Assembly (NCBI GenBank): GCA_963811365.1
Contig: CAWEQW010000006.1
Location: 248,001-312,000 of the forward strand
Source: CAWEQW01 sp963811365
GTDB lineage: Bacteria > Actinomycetota > Actinomycetes > Propionibacteriales > Nocardioidaceae
Direction: 5' to 3'
DNA: 64,000 nt
Part shown: in pieces, positions 25,884 through 34,183 of the stretch
Numbering within the stretch: the stretch's first letter is position 1
Layout of the letters: each line of letters opens with the position of its first letter
Notes under the pieces: model-generated
The model's input: only the letters and a program-made list of their open reading frames with translations
Databases searched by the model: none
What the model was told of the DNA's origin: nothing
Translations under genes and position numbers: made by a program

Positions 25884-27253
25884 TCACATCCTCTCGAAGC
25901 TGCGTCGCAGCTCCCAGTCGGTGACCACGGCGTCGAACGCGGCGAGCTCGACGTCGGCCATGTTGGTGTAGTGGTCGACCACCTCGTCGCCGAAGGCGGC
26001 GCGCGCGGTGCGCGAGGCGGTGAAGGCGTCCCGGGCGTCGCGCAGCGTGCGCGGCACCTTGGTCCGGTCGGACCGGTAGGCGTTGCCGACGGTCTCCGGC
26101 TCCAGCTCGAGCTCGCGCTCGATCCCGTCGAGGCCACCGGCCAGCATCGCGGCCAGGGCCAGGTAGGGGTTCACGTCGCCGCCCGGAAGCCGGTTCTCCA
26201 TCCGCGCCGCCGGGCCGCGGCCCGACCAGCCGTACCGAGCAGGTGCGGTTGTCGCTGCCCCAGGCGACGGCGGTCGGCGCGAACGAGCCGTCGGCGAACC
26301 GCTTGTAGGAGTTGACGTTCGGCGCGTAGAGGAGGGTGAAGTCCGGCATCGTCGCGAGCACACCGGCGACGAAGTGGTCGTAGAGCGCGGTGCGCCGGTC
26401 GCCGTCCCAGAAGACCACGTCCCCGCCGGTGCCGCGCAGCGAGAGGTGGATGTGGCAGGAGTTCCCCTCGCGCTCGTTGAACTTCGGCATGAACGTCAGC
26501 GACTTGCCGTGCTTGGCGGCGATCTCCTTCGCCGAGGTCTTGTAGACCGAGTGGTTGTCGGCGGTCGTGAGCGCGTCGTCGTACAGGAAGCCGATCTCGT
26601 GCTGACCGAGGTTGCACTCCCCCTTGGCGCCCTCCACGTTCATGCCCGCGCCGTACATCGCGTTGCGGATCTCGCGGAGCAGGGGCTCGATGCGCGAGGT
26701 GCCGATGATCGAGTAGTCGACGTTGTAGCGGTTGGACGGCGTGAGGCCGCTGGTAGCGGGCGTCCCAGGCGTCCTCGTAGGTGTCCTCGAACACGATGAA
26801 CTCGAGCTCGGTGCCGGCCAGCGCGACGAAGCCCATCTCCGCCGCCCGGTCGAGCTGCTGTCTGAGCACGTGCCGCGGGGAGGGCTCGACCGGGGAGTGG
26901 TCGAACCAGACCAGGTCGCACTGGACCATCGCGGTCCCCGGGAGGTGCGGCAGCACGCGGACCGTGTCGAGGTCGAGGGCGAACTCCATGTCGCCGTAGC
27001 CCTTGTCCCACGACGTCATCGCGTAGCCGGCGACGGTGTTCATGTCGACGTCGACGCCGAGCAGGTAGTTGCAGCCCTCGGTGCCGTGCTCCATCGCCAC
27101 GTCCACGAAGTACGCCGCGTGCAGCCGCTTGCCCTGCAGCCGGCCCTGCATGTCGGTGAACGCGACGACGACGGTGTCCACGACGCCGTCGGCGATCAGG
27201 GACTGAGGTCGTCGAGGGACAGCAGCCGCGGGTTGCGGGTCTGGTCGGGGCAT
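25884..27253 (-). pseudogene. Glutamine synthetase family gamma-glutamyl-amine ligase, multiple frameshifts
   Basis: At least four frame changes separate the parts of a glutamine-synthetase-fold ligase of about 455 residues: VVVAFTDMQGRLQGKRL, GYGDMEFALDLDTVRVLP, LAGTELEFIVFEDTY, GAKGECNLGQHEIGF, SCHIHLSL and NPYLALAAMLAGGLDGIE. It lacks the N-terminus and adenylylation loop of GlnA and resembles the GlnA3/GlnA4/PuuA/IpuC ligases, which join glutamate to polyamines, ethanolamine or alkylamines using ATP. Context with ALDH, SDR and amidotransferase supports an amine or amino-alcohol substrate. The first frame change lies only a few codons after ATG 27253. It begins 22 bases after the GntR gene. 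Confidence 0.83.
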
Positions 27254-27275
27254 CTGAGCTCCTTCTGGTTCGGCG

Positions 27276-28022
27276 CTAGGCCAGCAGGCCGCGGAGCAGG
27301 GCCGCGGTGTCGTCGCAGTGGTCCTCCATCACCCGCCGCGCGCGCGACGGCTCCCCGGCGAGGACCGCCCCGAGGATCGCCCGGTGCTGGGCGTCGGAGT
27401 GCTCGATGTTCACCTGCAGGACCGGGATCGCGCTGAGCAGGTCGTGCAGGTCGGACTGGACCCCGGCGACGGCGCGGATCGTGGCCGGGGACTCGGTGAC
27501 GGCGGCGATCGCGAGGTGGAACCGAGAGTCCGCCTGACGGTGGGTGGCCGGGTCCCGGGCCTCGACGACCTCGCGGTGCGCCTGCTCGAGGAAGCTCCGG
27601 CGGGCCGGGTCGATCGGGCGCCGGGCCGCGATGTGGCAGGCGCCCGGCTCGACCACCCGGCGGAAGATCAGCATGTCGCGCAGCGCCTCCGACCGTCCGG
27701 CCAGCCCCGAGGCGGCTTCCGCGGAGGGTGCCACCGGCCGGTAGCTCACGACGGTGCCGCCGCCGCGGCCGCGCCGGGTGGTCACGAAGCCGGCGGCCCG
27801 GAGCGCGGCGATCGCCTCGCGCAGCGTGGCCCGGGAGACCGCCATCCGCTCGGCGAGGTCGCGCTCGGCCGGCAGCGTCCCGCCCGCCGGGTAGACACCG
27901 AGCCGGATCGCCGTGGCGAGCTGCCCGACGCAGGTCTCGAAGGCGTGGTGGCCGCGGACCGGGGCGAGCACGACCTCGCTCAGCTCGGGGCTGGCGTTGG
28001 CGGACACGGCCGAAAGTCTCAC
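27276..28022 (-). CDS. FadR/GntR-family transcriptional regulator (FCD domain)
   Basis: A 248-residue regulator with an N-terminal winged helix (about residues 30-100: LATAIRLGVYPAGGTLPAERDLAERMAVSRATLREAIAAL, then the wing RRGRGGGT) and a C-terminal all-helical FCD domain with the metal-binding residues of the FadR group (Asp in ADSRFHLAI, His in EHSDAQHRAIL, His in MEDHCDD). It is the first gene of the leftward operon and sits beside a palindrome in the divergent promoter, so it is probably the local repressor, released by a pathway intermediate. Confidence 0.92.
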   Translation of the reverse strand: MRLSAVSANASPELSEVVLAPVRGHHAFETCVGQLATAIRLGVYPAGGTLPAERDLAERMAVSRATLREAIAALRAAGFVTTRRGRGGGTVVSYRPVAPSAEAASGLAGRSEALRDMLIFRRVVEPGACHIAARRPIDPARRSFLEQAHREVVEARDPATHRQADSRFHLAIAAVTESPATIRAVAGVQSDLHDLLSAIPVLQVNIEHSDAQHRAILGAVLAGEPSRARRVMEDHCDDTAALLRGLLA

Positions 28023-28070
28023 GGCGCCGGGGCCGGGGTGTCAATGGTCCGAACTCAAACCTTTTGCCTC

Positions 28071-28086
28071 TAACGTCTAGACGCTA
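28071..28086. promoter_or_regulatory. Candidate GntR operator in a divergent promoter
   Basis: CGTCTAGACG at 28074-28083 is a perfect 10-bp palindrome. Two outer bases on each side (TA...TA) also pair, giving the near-symmetric 16-mer TAACGTCTAGACGCTA. It lies in the 117-bp gap between the GntR gene and the permease gene, 54 bases before the permease ATG. FadR/GntR regulators typically bind short palindromes with a GT...AC core. The palindrome is seen; the match to this regulator is inference. Confidence 0.6.
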
Positions 28087-28139
28087 AAAATGCCACGGCG
28101 CTAGCATCGGCCAACTTCGTCCGCTCAATGGGAGCTCTC

Positions 28140-29732
28140 ATGGCTGACTTGTCCCATCTCTCCGACGACGAGCGCAGGCTGGCCGAGCTCGGCTACAAGC
28201 AGGAGCTCGACAGGTCGTGGTCCGGGTTCTCGAACTTCGCGATCTCCTTCTCGATCATCTCGATCCTGGCCGGGTGCTTCACGACCTTCGGCCAGGGGTT
28301 CAACAACGGCGGACCGATCGCCATCTCGTGGGGCTGGCCGATCGTCGCCGGCTTCATCCTGATCATCGGGTTCACGATGTCCGAGCTGGTCTCGGCCTAC
28401 CCGACCTCCGGGGGCATCTACTGGTGGGCCTCGAAGATGGGCGGCGCGCGCGCCGGCTTCTTCACCGGCTGGCTGAACCTCATCGGCCTGGTCGCGGTGA
28501 CCGCCTCGGTGGCCTACGGCTGCGCGACGTTCTTCGACCTGACGATGAGCACCTTCTCCAAGGGCTTCGCCGACGGCTACTCGCTCAAGCGGGTCTTCGT
28601 GGAGTTCCTCGTCATCCTGGTCATCGCCTCGCTGCTGAACATCTTCAGCGGCCACCTGATGGCGGTCATGAACAACGTCTCCGTGTGGTGGCACGTGCTC
28701 GGCGCCTCGGCGATCGTGCTGATCCTGATCTTCGTGCCCGACCACCACCAGAGCTTCTCCTACGTCTTCACCGAGCGGTTCAACAACTCCGGGTACGACG
28801 GCGGGAGCACGTCGTCGCCGATGTACTGGCTGCTCGTCGTGCCGTTCGGGCTGCTGCTGACCCAGTACACGATCACCGGCTTCGACGCCTCGGCCCACCT
28901 GTCGGAGGAGACCGGCACCGCGTCGACCGCCGCGGCCAAGGGGATCTGGCGGTCGATCTTCTACTCGGCCATCGGCGGCTGGATCCTGCTGTGCGCGTTC
29001 CTGTTCGCGGTGCCGAACGCGGCGAACGGGACCCCGGACAACGCCGGCGTCGGGGCAGGCGGGGTCGCGTACATCTTCACCTCGTCCCTGGGCAGCACGG
29101 TGGCCGCGATCGTGCTGCTGATCTCGACGGTCGGCCAGTTCTTCTGCTCCACGTCGTGCATGACGAGCGCCTCCCGGATGACGTTCGCGTTCAGCCGGGA
29201 CGGCGCGATCCCGGGGTCGAGGATCTGGTCCAAGGTCAGCAAGGTCAAGGTGCCGGCCAACGCGGTCATCCTCGTCGCGCTGGTCAGCGCCATCATCACG
29301 CTGCCCGCGCTGGTGGAGGTCAACGTCGGCACCGCCAAGGACCCGCTGATCGTCCCGGTGGCGTTCTACGCCGTGGTGTCCGTCGCGGTCATCGGCCTCT
29401 ACCTGGCGTTCCTGATCCCGATCTGGCTGCGGTGGCGGATGGGCGACGCGTTCGAGCCGGGCTCCTGGAACAACGGGGCGAAGTACAAGTGGATGAACCT
29501 CCTGGCATGCGCCGAGATCGTGATCATCTCGATCTACTTCATCCTGCCGTTCGTCCCGGCCGGCAACCCGTTCAACCCGGACTTCTCCTGGAAGTTCGTG
29601 AACTACGCGCCCATCCTGACGATCGGCTCGCTGGTCGTGCTCGGCATCTGGTGGCAGGTCTCGGCCCGCACGTGGTTCACCGGGCCGAAGCACACGTTCG
29701 ACACGGCGGTGGTCGAGGCCTTCGACGACTAG
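28140..29732 (+). CDS. APC superfamily amino acid/amine permease
   Basis: A 530-residue polytopic protein with about 12 transmembrane helices of the amino acid-polyamine-organocation fold. The first helix region FSNFAISFSIISILAGCFTTFGQG and the segment ELVSAYPTSGGIYWWASKMGG match the choline/GABA permease-like (ACT) branch. ATG 28140 is preferred over 28128 because GGGAG lies 5-10 bases upstream. It likely imports the amine or amino alcohol that the divergent ligase glutamylates. The gene carries no frame break, unlike the leftward operon. Confidence 0.9.
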   Translation: MADLSHLSDDERRLAELGYKQELDRSWSGFSNFAISFSIISILAGCFTTFGQGFNNGGPIAISWGWPIVAGFILIIGFTMSELVSAYPTSGGIYWWASKMGGARAGFFTGWLNLIGLVAVTASVAYGCATFFDLTMSTFSKGFADGYSLKRVFVEFLVILVIASLLNIFSGHLMAVMNNVSVWWHVLGASAIVLILIFVPDHHQSFSYVFTERFNNSGYDGGSTSSPMYWLLVVPFGLLLTQYTITGFDASAHLSEETGTASTAAAKGIWRSIFYSAIGGWILLCAFLFAVPNAANGTPDNAGVGAGGVAYIFTSSLGSTVAAIVLLISTVGQFFCSTSCMTSASRMTFAFSRDGAIPGSRIWSKVSKVKVPANAVILVALVSAIITLPALVEVNVGTAKDPLIVPVAFYAVVSVAVIGLYLAFLIPIWLRWRMGDAFEPGSWNNGAKYKWMNLLACAEIVIISIYFILPFVPAGNPFNPDFSWKFVNYAPILTIGSLVVLGIWWQVSARTWFTGPKHTFDTAVVEAFDD

Positions 29733-29773
29733 CCGGCGAGGAGCAGGCGACGGACGGGGGGACGGTGCAGGAC

Positions 29774-30661
29774 ATGGCGACGGGGCCGACGACGGGGGCG
29801 GCGCGCACCCTCGGGGTCGACGACCCGGTGTTCGCCGCCATGCCCGACCTGGGCGAGGTCGCCGACGAGCCGTCGCACGCGCGGATCGAGCGCTGGCTGG
29901 CCCGGGTGCTGACCCGGCTGTCGGCAGGTGACCGGCTGCCCGCCGAGGGCGCGCTGGCCGCGGCGCTCGGGGTGAGCCGGATGACGCTTCGCCAGGCGCT
30001 CGCCGCGCTCGAGCAGCGCGGCCTCGTGGAGCGGCGGCGCGGCCGCGGCGGCGGCACGTTCGTGGCGGCGCCGCGGGTGGAGTGCGACCTCACCGGGCTG
30101 CCCGGCTTCAGCCAGCAGGTACGCCGTGCGCACCTGCGGCCCGGGGCCCGGGTCGTCGAGGCGGGCACCGTCGAGGCCGACCCCACCGTCGCCGCGGCGC
30201 TGGGACTCCGGTCCGGAACGCCGGTGCACCGGGTGGTCCGGGTCCGCTCGGCCAACCGCGAGCCTCTGGCGCTCGAGGACACCTACCTGCCGGCGGCCGA
30301 CTTCCCCGGACTCCTGGACCACCGGCTGACCGGCTCGCTGTACACGTTGATGCGCCGTGACTACGGCCTGGTCCCGCACCACGCGCACGAGCTCCTCGAG
30401 GCGGTGACCGCCGACGAGGAGCAGGCGCGGCTGCTCCGCACGGTCCCGGGCGCTCCGCTCCTGCAGGTGACCCGGACCGCGTACACCGAGGCCGGCGGCC
30501 CCGTCGAGCATGCTCGCGACCACTGGCGCGGTGACCGCACCCGGGTCGCGCTCGAGACCGGGATCGCCCGCCAGGCCGGGGCACCGTCCGCGCTTCGAGT
30601 CGAGAGCGGGACCGCCGGAGGACCCCGAAGCGTCGAGACCTCGTCTCGGGCGCACCGCTAG
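29774..30661 (+). CDS. GntR-family regulator with UTRA domain
   Basis: A 295-residue regulator. Residues about 32-105 form the winged helix (RIERWLARVLTRLSAGDRLPAEGALAAALGVSRMTLRQALAALEQRGLVERRRGRGGGTFV). The C-terminal part (about 110-260) is a UTRA effector domain with the chorismate-lyase fold (HRVVRVRSANREPLALEDTYLP). ATG 29774 is used; GTG 29765 is an alternative. It begins 42 bases after the permease and is probably co-transcribed with it. It may respond to a sugar or organic acid or to the imported amine. Confidence 0.88.
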   Translation: MATGPTTGAARTLGVDDPVFAAMPDLGEVADEPSHARIERWLARVLTRLSAGDRLPAEGALAAALGVSRMTLRQALAALEQRGLVERRRGRGGGTFVAAPRVECDLTGLPGFSQQVRRAHLRPGARVVEAGTVEADPTVAAALGLRSGTPVHRVVRVRSANREPLALEDTYLPAADFPGLLDHRLTGSLYTLMRRDYGLVPHHAHELLEAVTADEEQARLLRTVPGAPLLQVTRTAYTEAGGPVEHARDHWRGDRTRVALETGIARQAGAPSALRVESGTAGGPRSVETSSRAHR

Positions 30662-30685
30662 CATCCAGGCACCGGAGGAGGGTCC

Positions 30686-31594
30686 ATGCACGACGACCTC
30701 GAGCAGCTGCTCGACCAGGTCCCGGTGGTGGCCGGCCGGCCGCGCACCGTCGAGGAGCTCTCGGGCGGCCTGACGAACCGCAACCTCAAGGTATGCACGC
30801 CCGACGGCGCCTTCGTGGTGCGCTGCTTCCGGGGCGACGCCTCGCTGCTCGACATCGACCGGGACGCCGAGCACCACAACACGGTCGCCGCGGCCGAGGC
30901 GGGAGTCGGCGCTCCGGTGCTCGACTACCGTCCGGACCTCGGGATGCTGGTGATCGGCTTCATCGACGGCGTCACGCTGACCAACCGGGACCTCCAGGGC
31001 CCGGGGATGCTGCCACGGGTGGCCGAGGCGATGCGCACGCTGCACGCCGGTCCCCGGTTCTCCGGTGACTTCGACATGTTCGCCCGGCAGGCCGACTACC
31101 TCGCCGTGGTCCGGCGTCGAGGGTTCGCACTGCCGGCCGGCTACCCGTCGTACGAGCGCGCGTTCGCCCAGGTCCGCGCTGCGCTGGCGGCCCACGACGA
31201 CGGCACGGTGCCCTGCAACAACGACCTGCTGGCCGGCAACGTCGTCGACGACGGCGAGAGGCTGTGGCTCATCGACTACGAGTACTCCGGCAACAACGAC
31301 GCCTGCTTCGAGCTCGGCAACACCAGCACGGAGTGCGACCTCGACCCGGACCAGGTCGAGGAGCTCGTCACGGCGTACTTCGGCCGGCCGCTGCGCCACA
31401 AGATCGCCCGCACCCGGCTCCAGGCGCTCGTCTCGGCGTACGGCTGGGCGCTGTGGGGGATGATCCAGGCAGCCGTGAGCACCATCGACTACGACTTCAC
31501 CGCCTGGGGCACCGAGCGCTACGAGAAGGCGGCCGCGGGCTTCGGGGCCGCGACGTTCCCCCGGCTCCTCGAGGAGGCCCGCCGTGACGACTGA
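30686..31594 (+). CDS. Choline/ethanolamine kinase-like phosphotransferase
   Basis: A 302-residue kinase-fold protein of the APH/choline kinase group. It has ELSGGLTNRNLKV as the nucleotide loop, the catalytic loop CNNDLLAGNVV and the metal-binding LIDYEYSGNN, followed by FELGNTSTE, which follows the choline and ethanolamine kinase pattern closely. The usual His before the catalytic Asp (CHND) is Asn here. It could phosphorylate an amino alcohol. ATG 30686 has GGAGGAGGG upstream. It overlaps the next gene by 11 bases. Confidence 0.82.
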   Translation: MHDDLEQLLDQVPVVAGRPRTVEELSGGLTNRNLKVCTPDGAFVVRCFRGDASLLDIDRDAEHHNTVAAAEAGVGAPVLDYRPDLGMLVIGFIDGVTLTNRDLQGPGMLPRVAEAMRTLHAGPRFSGDFDMFARQADYLAVVRRRGFALPAGYPSYERAFAQVRAALAAHDDGTVPCNNDLLAGNVVDDGERLWLIDYEYSGNNDACFELGNTSTECDLDPDQVEELVTAYFGRPLRHKIARTRLQALVSAYGWALWGMIQAAVSTIDYDFTAWGTERYEKAAAGFGAATFPRLLEEARRDD

Positions 31595-34058
31595 GCTCCC
31601 GGACCGCGCGCGCGTCGTCGTCGTCGGCGGAGGGGTGATCGGTGCGAGCGTCGCCTACCACCTCACCGCGCTCGGCTGGACCGACGTGCTGGTGGTCGAG
31701 CAGGGCACCCTGTCGTGCGGCACCACCTGGCACGCCGCCGGCCTGGTCGGCCAGCTGCGCGCGACCGAGAGCGGCACCCGCCTCGTGCAGTACTCCACCG
31801 ACCTGTACGCCGGCCTGGAGGCCGAGACCGGGCTGTCGGCCGGCTACAAGCAGTGCGGCGGCGTGATCGTCGCGCGCACCTCCGACCGGCTCACCCAGCT
31901 GCGCCGCACGGCCGCGACCGCAGAGGCGTACGGGCTCGACTGCGCGATGCTCAGCCCGGCCGAGGCGCTCGAGCGCTACCCGGTGATGGCCGTCGACGAC
32001 CTCGTGGGGGCGCTGTGGCTGCCCGGGGACGGGAAGGCCAACCCCACCGACCTCACCATGGCTCTGGCCAAGGGCGCCCGGATGCGCGGCGCCCGGATCG
32101 CCGAGCGGGTGCGGGTGCTCGACGTGCTGACCCGCGACGGCGCGGTCACCGGCGTGCGGACCGACGCCGGTGACGTCGAGGCCGAGGTGGTCGTCGTGTG
32201 TGCCGGCCAGTGGGCGAAGGCGCTCGCCGAGAAGGTGGGGGTGACGGTCCCGCTGCACTCCGCCGAGCACTTCTACGTGGTCACCGAGCCGATCGACGGC
32301 GTGCACCCGGACCTGCCGATCCTGCGCGACCCGGACGGCTACACCTACTTCAAGGAGGAGGTGGGCGGCCTCGTCGTCGGTGGCTTCGAGCCCGAGGCGA
32401 AGCCGTGGGTGTCGCCGGACGAGCTCCCGCACCCGTTCGAGTTCGCCCTGCTCGGCGAGGACTGGGACCACTTCTCGGTGCTCATGGACAGTGCCCTCGA
32501 GCGGGTGCCGGCGCTGCACGAGACCGGGATCCGCAAGTTCTACAACGGCCCGGAGAGCTTCACCCCCGACAACCAGTTCGTGCTCGGCGAGGCGCCGTCG
32601 CTGCGCGGGCTCTTCGTGGGGGCCGGGTTCAACTCGGTCGGCATCGCCTCGGCCGGCGGCGCGGGTCGGGCGCTGGCCGAGTGGGTCGTCGAGGGCGAGC
32701 CGACCAGCGACCTGGTCGCTGTGGACATCCGGCGGTTCGCGCGGTTCAACGGCAACACCCGGTGGCTGCGCGACCGGGTGGCGGAGGTCCTCGGACTGCA
32801 CTACGCGGTGCCGTGGCCGAACCGCGAGCTCGAGACCGCGCGGCCGTTCCGGCGCTCCCCGCTGCACGCGCAGCTGACCGCCGCGAACGCCGGCTTCGGC
32901 AGCCGGATGGGCTGGGAGCGCGCCAACTACTTCGCACCGCCCGGCGAGGATCCGGCGATCAGGTACTCGTGGGGCAAGCAGAGCTGGCTGCCGTGGTCGG
33001 CGGCCGAGCAGCGAGCGACCCGGGAGGCGGTGGCGGTCTTCGACCAGACGTCGTTCTCGAAGTCTCTCGTCACCGGGCGGGACGCGGAGGCCACCCTCCA
33101 GTGGCTGTGCACCAACGACGTCGCGGTCCCGGTCGGACGGGCGGTGTACACCGGACTGCTGAACCGGCGCGGCACCTACGAGTCCGACCTCACCGTGACC
33201 CGCACGGGCCCCGAGGAGTTCCTGCTCGTCAGCAGCTCGGCCACCACCGAGCGTGACCAGGACTGGCTGCGCCGGCACGTCCCGCCGGGCGCCGACACCC
33301 GCGTCGTCGACGTCACCTCGATGTACGCCGTGCTCGGGGTGATGGGCCCTCGCTCGCGCGAGCTCCTCTCGCGGCTGACCGACGCGTCACTGACCGAGGA
33401 GGACTTCGGCTTCGGCACCTCGCGCGAGATCCGGGTCGGCTACGCCACCGCACGGGCGACCCGGATCACCTACGTCGGCGAGCTCGGCTGGGAGCTGTAC
33501 GTGCCCGTCGAGTTCGCGGTCGGCGTCTACGAGGCGCTGATGGCCGCCGGCGCGGACCTCGGCGTGACCGACGCGGGCTACTACGCCATCGAGTCGCTGC
33601 GGCTGGAGAAGGGCTACCGGGCCTTCGGACGCGAGCTCACCCCGGACTACGGGCCGGTCGAGGCGGGGCTGACCTTCGCGTGCAAGCTCAGGTCGGACGT
33701 CGACTTCCTGGGCCGCAGCGCGGTGGAGGTGGCGCGCGCCGCGGGGCCTCGGCGGCGGTTGGTCTCGGTCGTCGTCGACGACCCGGAGCCGATGCTCTGG
33801 GGCTCCGAGCTGGTCCGCCGCGACGGCCGGGCGGTGGGGCAGGTCACCAGTGCGGCCTGGGGGGCGACGCTCGGTGCCTGCGTCGGGCTGGCGTACGTCG
33901 CGGACCCCGACGGTTCCTCCACCACGGCCGACTGGGTGCGCTCGGGGACGTGGACGGTCGACGTGGGCGGCGAGGAGTACCCGCTGCGCGTCGGCCTGCG
34001 GGCGCCGTACGACGCCGACGGCAGCCGGGTCCGTCCCGTCTCCGGTGCTCACCAATAG
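31584..34058 (+). CDS. FAD-dependent oxidoreductase / GcvT-like aminomethyltransferase (dimethylglycine or sarcosine dehydrogenase-like)
   Basis: An 824-residue two-part enzyme. Residues about 1-375 form a DAO-type FAD domain with VVVVGGGVIGASVAYHL at the N-terminus, SCGTTWHAAGLVGQLRA (the Trp-His region seen in dimethylglycine dehydrogenases) and FVGAGFNSVGIASAGGAGRAL. Residues about 375-430 are an FAO_M linker and about 430-820 a GcvT folate-binding domain (GELGWELYVP, SLRLEKGYRAFGREL). Relatives oxidatively demethylate dimethylglycine or sarcosine and pass the one-carbon unit to tetrahydrofolate. Its place beside the kinase and ligase suggests an N-methylated amine as substrate. The start overlaps the kinase by 11 bases. 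Confidence 0.9.
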   Translation: MTTELPDRARVVVVGGGVIGASVAYHLTALGWTDVLVVEQGTLSCGTTWHAAGLVGQLRATESGTRLVQYSTDLYAGLEAETGLSAGYKQCGGVIVARTSDRLTQLRRTAATAEAYGLDCAMLSPAEALERYPVMAVDDLVGALWLPGDGKANPTDLTMALAKGARMRGARIAERVRVLDVLTRDGAVTGVRTDAGDVEAEVVVVCAGQWAKALAEKVGVTVPLHSAEHFYVVTEPIDGVHPDLPILRDPDGYTYFKEEVGGLVVGGFEPEAKPWVSPDELPHPFEFALLGEDWDHFSVLMDSALERVPALHETGIRKFYNGPESFTPDNQFVLGEAPSLRGLFVGAGFNSVGIASAGGAGRALAEWVVEGEPTSDLVAVDIRRFARFNGNTRWLRDRVAEVLGLHYAVPWPNRELETARPFRRSPLHAQLTAANAGFGSRMGWERANYFAPPGEDPAIRYSWGKQSWLPWSAAEQRATREAVAVFDQTSFSKSLVTGRDAEATLQWLCTNDVAVPVGRAVYTGLLNRRGTYESDLTVTRTGPEEFLLVSSSATTERDQDWLRRHVPPGADTRVVDVTSMYAVLGVMGPRSRELLSRLTDASLTEEDFGFGTSREIRVGYATARATRITYVGELGWELYVPVEFAVGVYEALMAAGADLGVTDAGYYAIESLRLEKGYRAFGRELTPDYGPVEAGLTFACKLRSDVDFLGRSAVEVARAAGPRRRLVSVVVDDPEPMLWGSELVRRDGRAVGQVTSAAWGATLGACVGLAYVADPDGSSTTADWVRSGTWTVDVGGEEYPLRVGLRAPYDADGSRVRPVSGAHQ

Positions 34059-34183
34059 GACCAACCGGACGTAGCCATCGGGACCGGCAGGGCCGGCCGC
34101 GACGACCTTGTATCCTGCATGCCGACACGTGCCGACCGCGGGGGGACTGCGGGCCGAGCCGCACACTCATCGGGGGGAACCGC

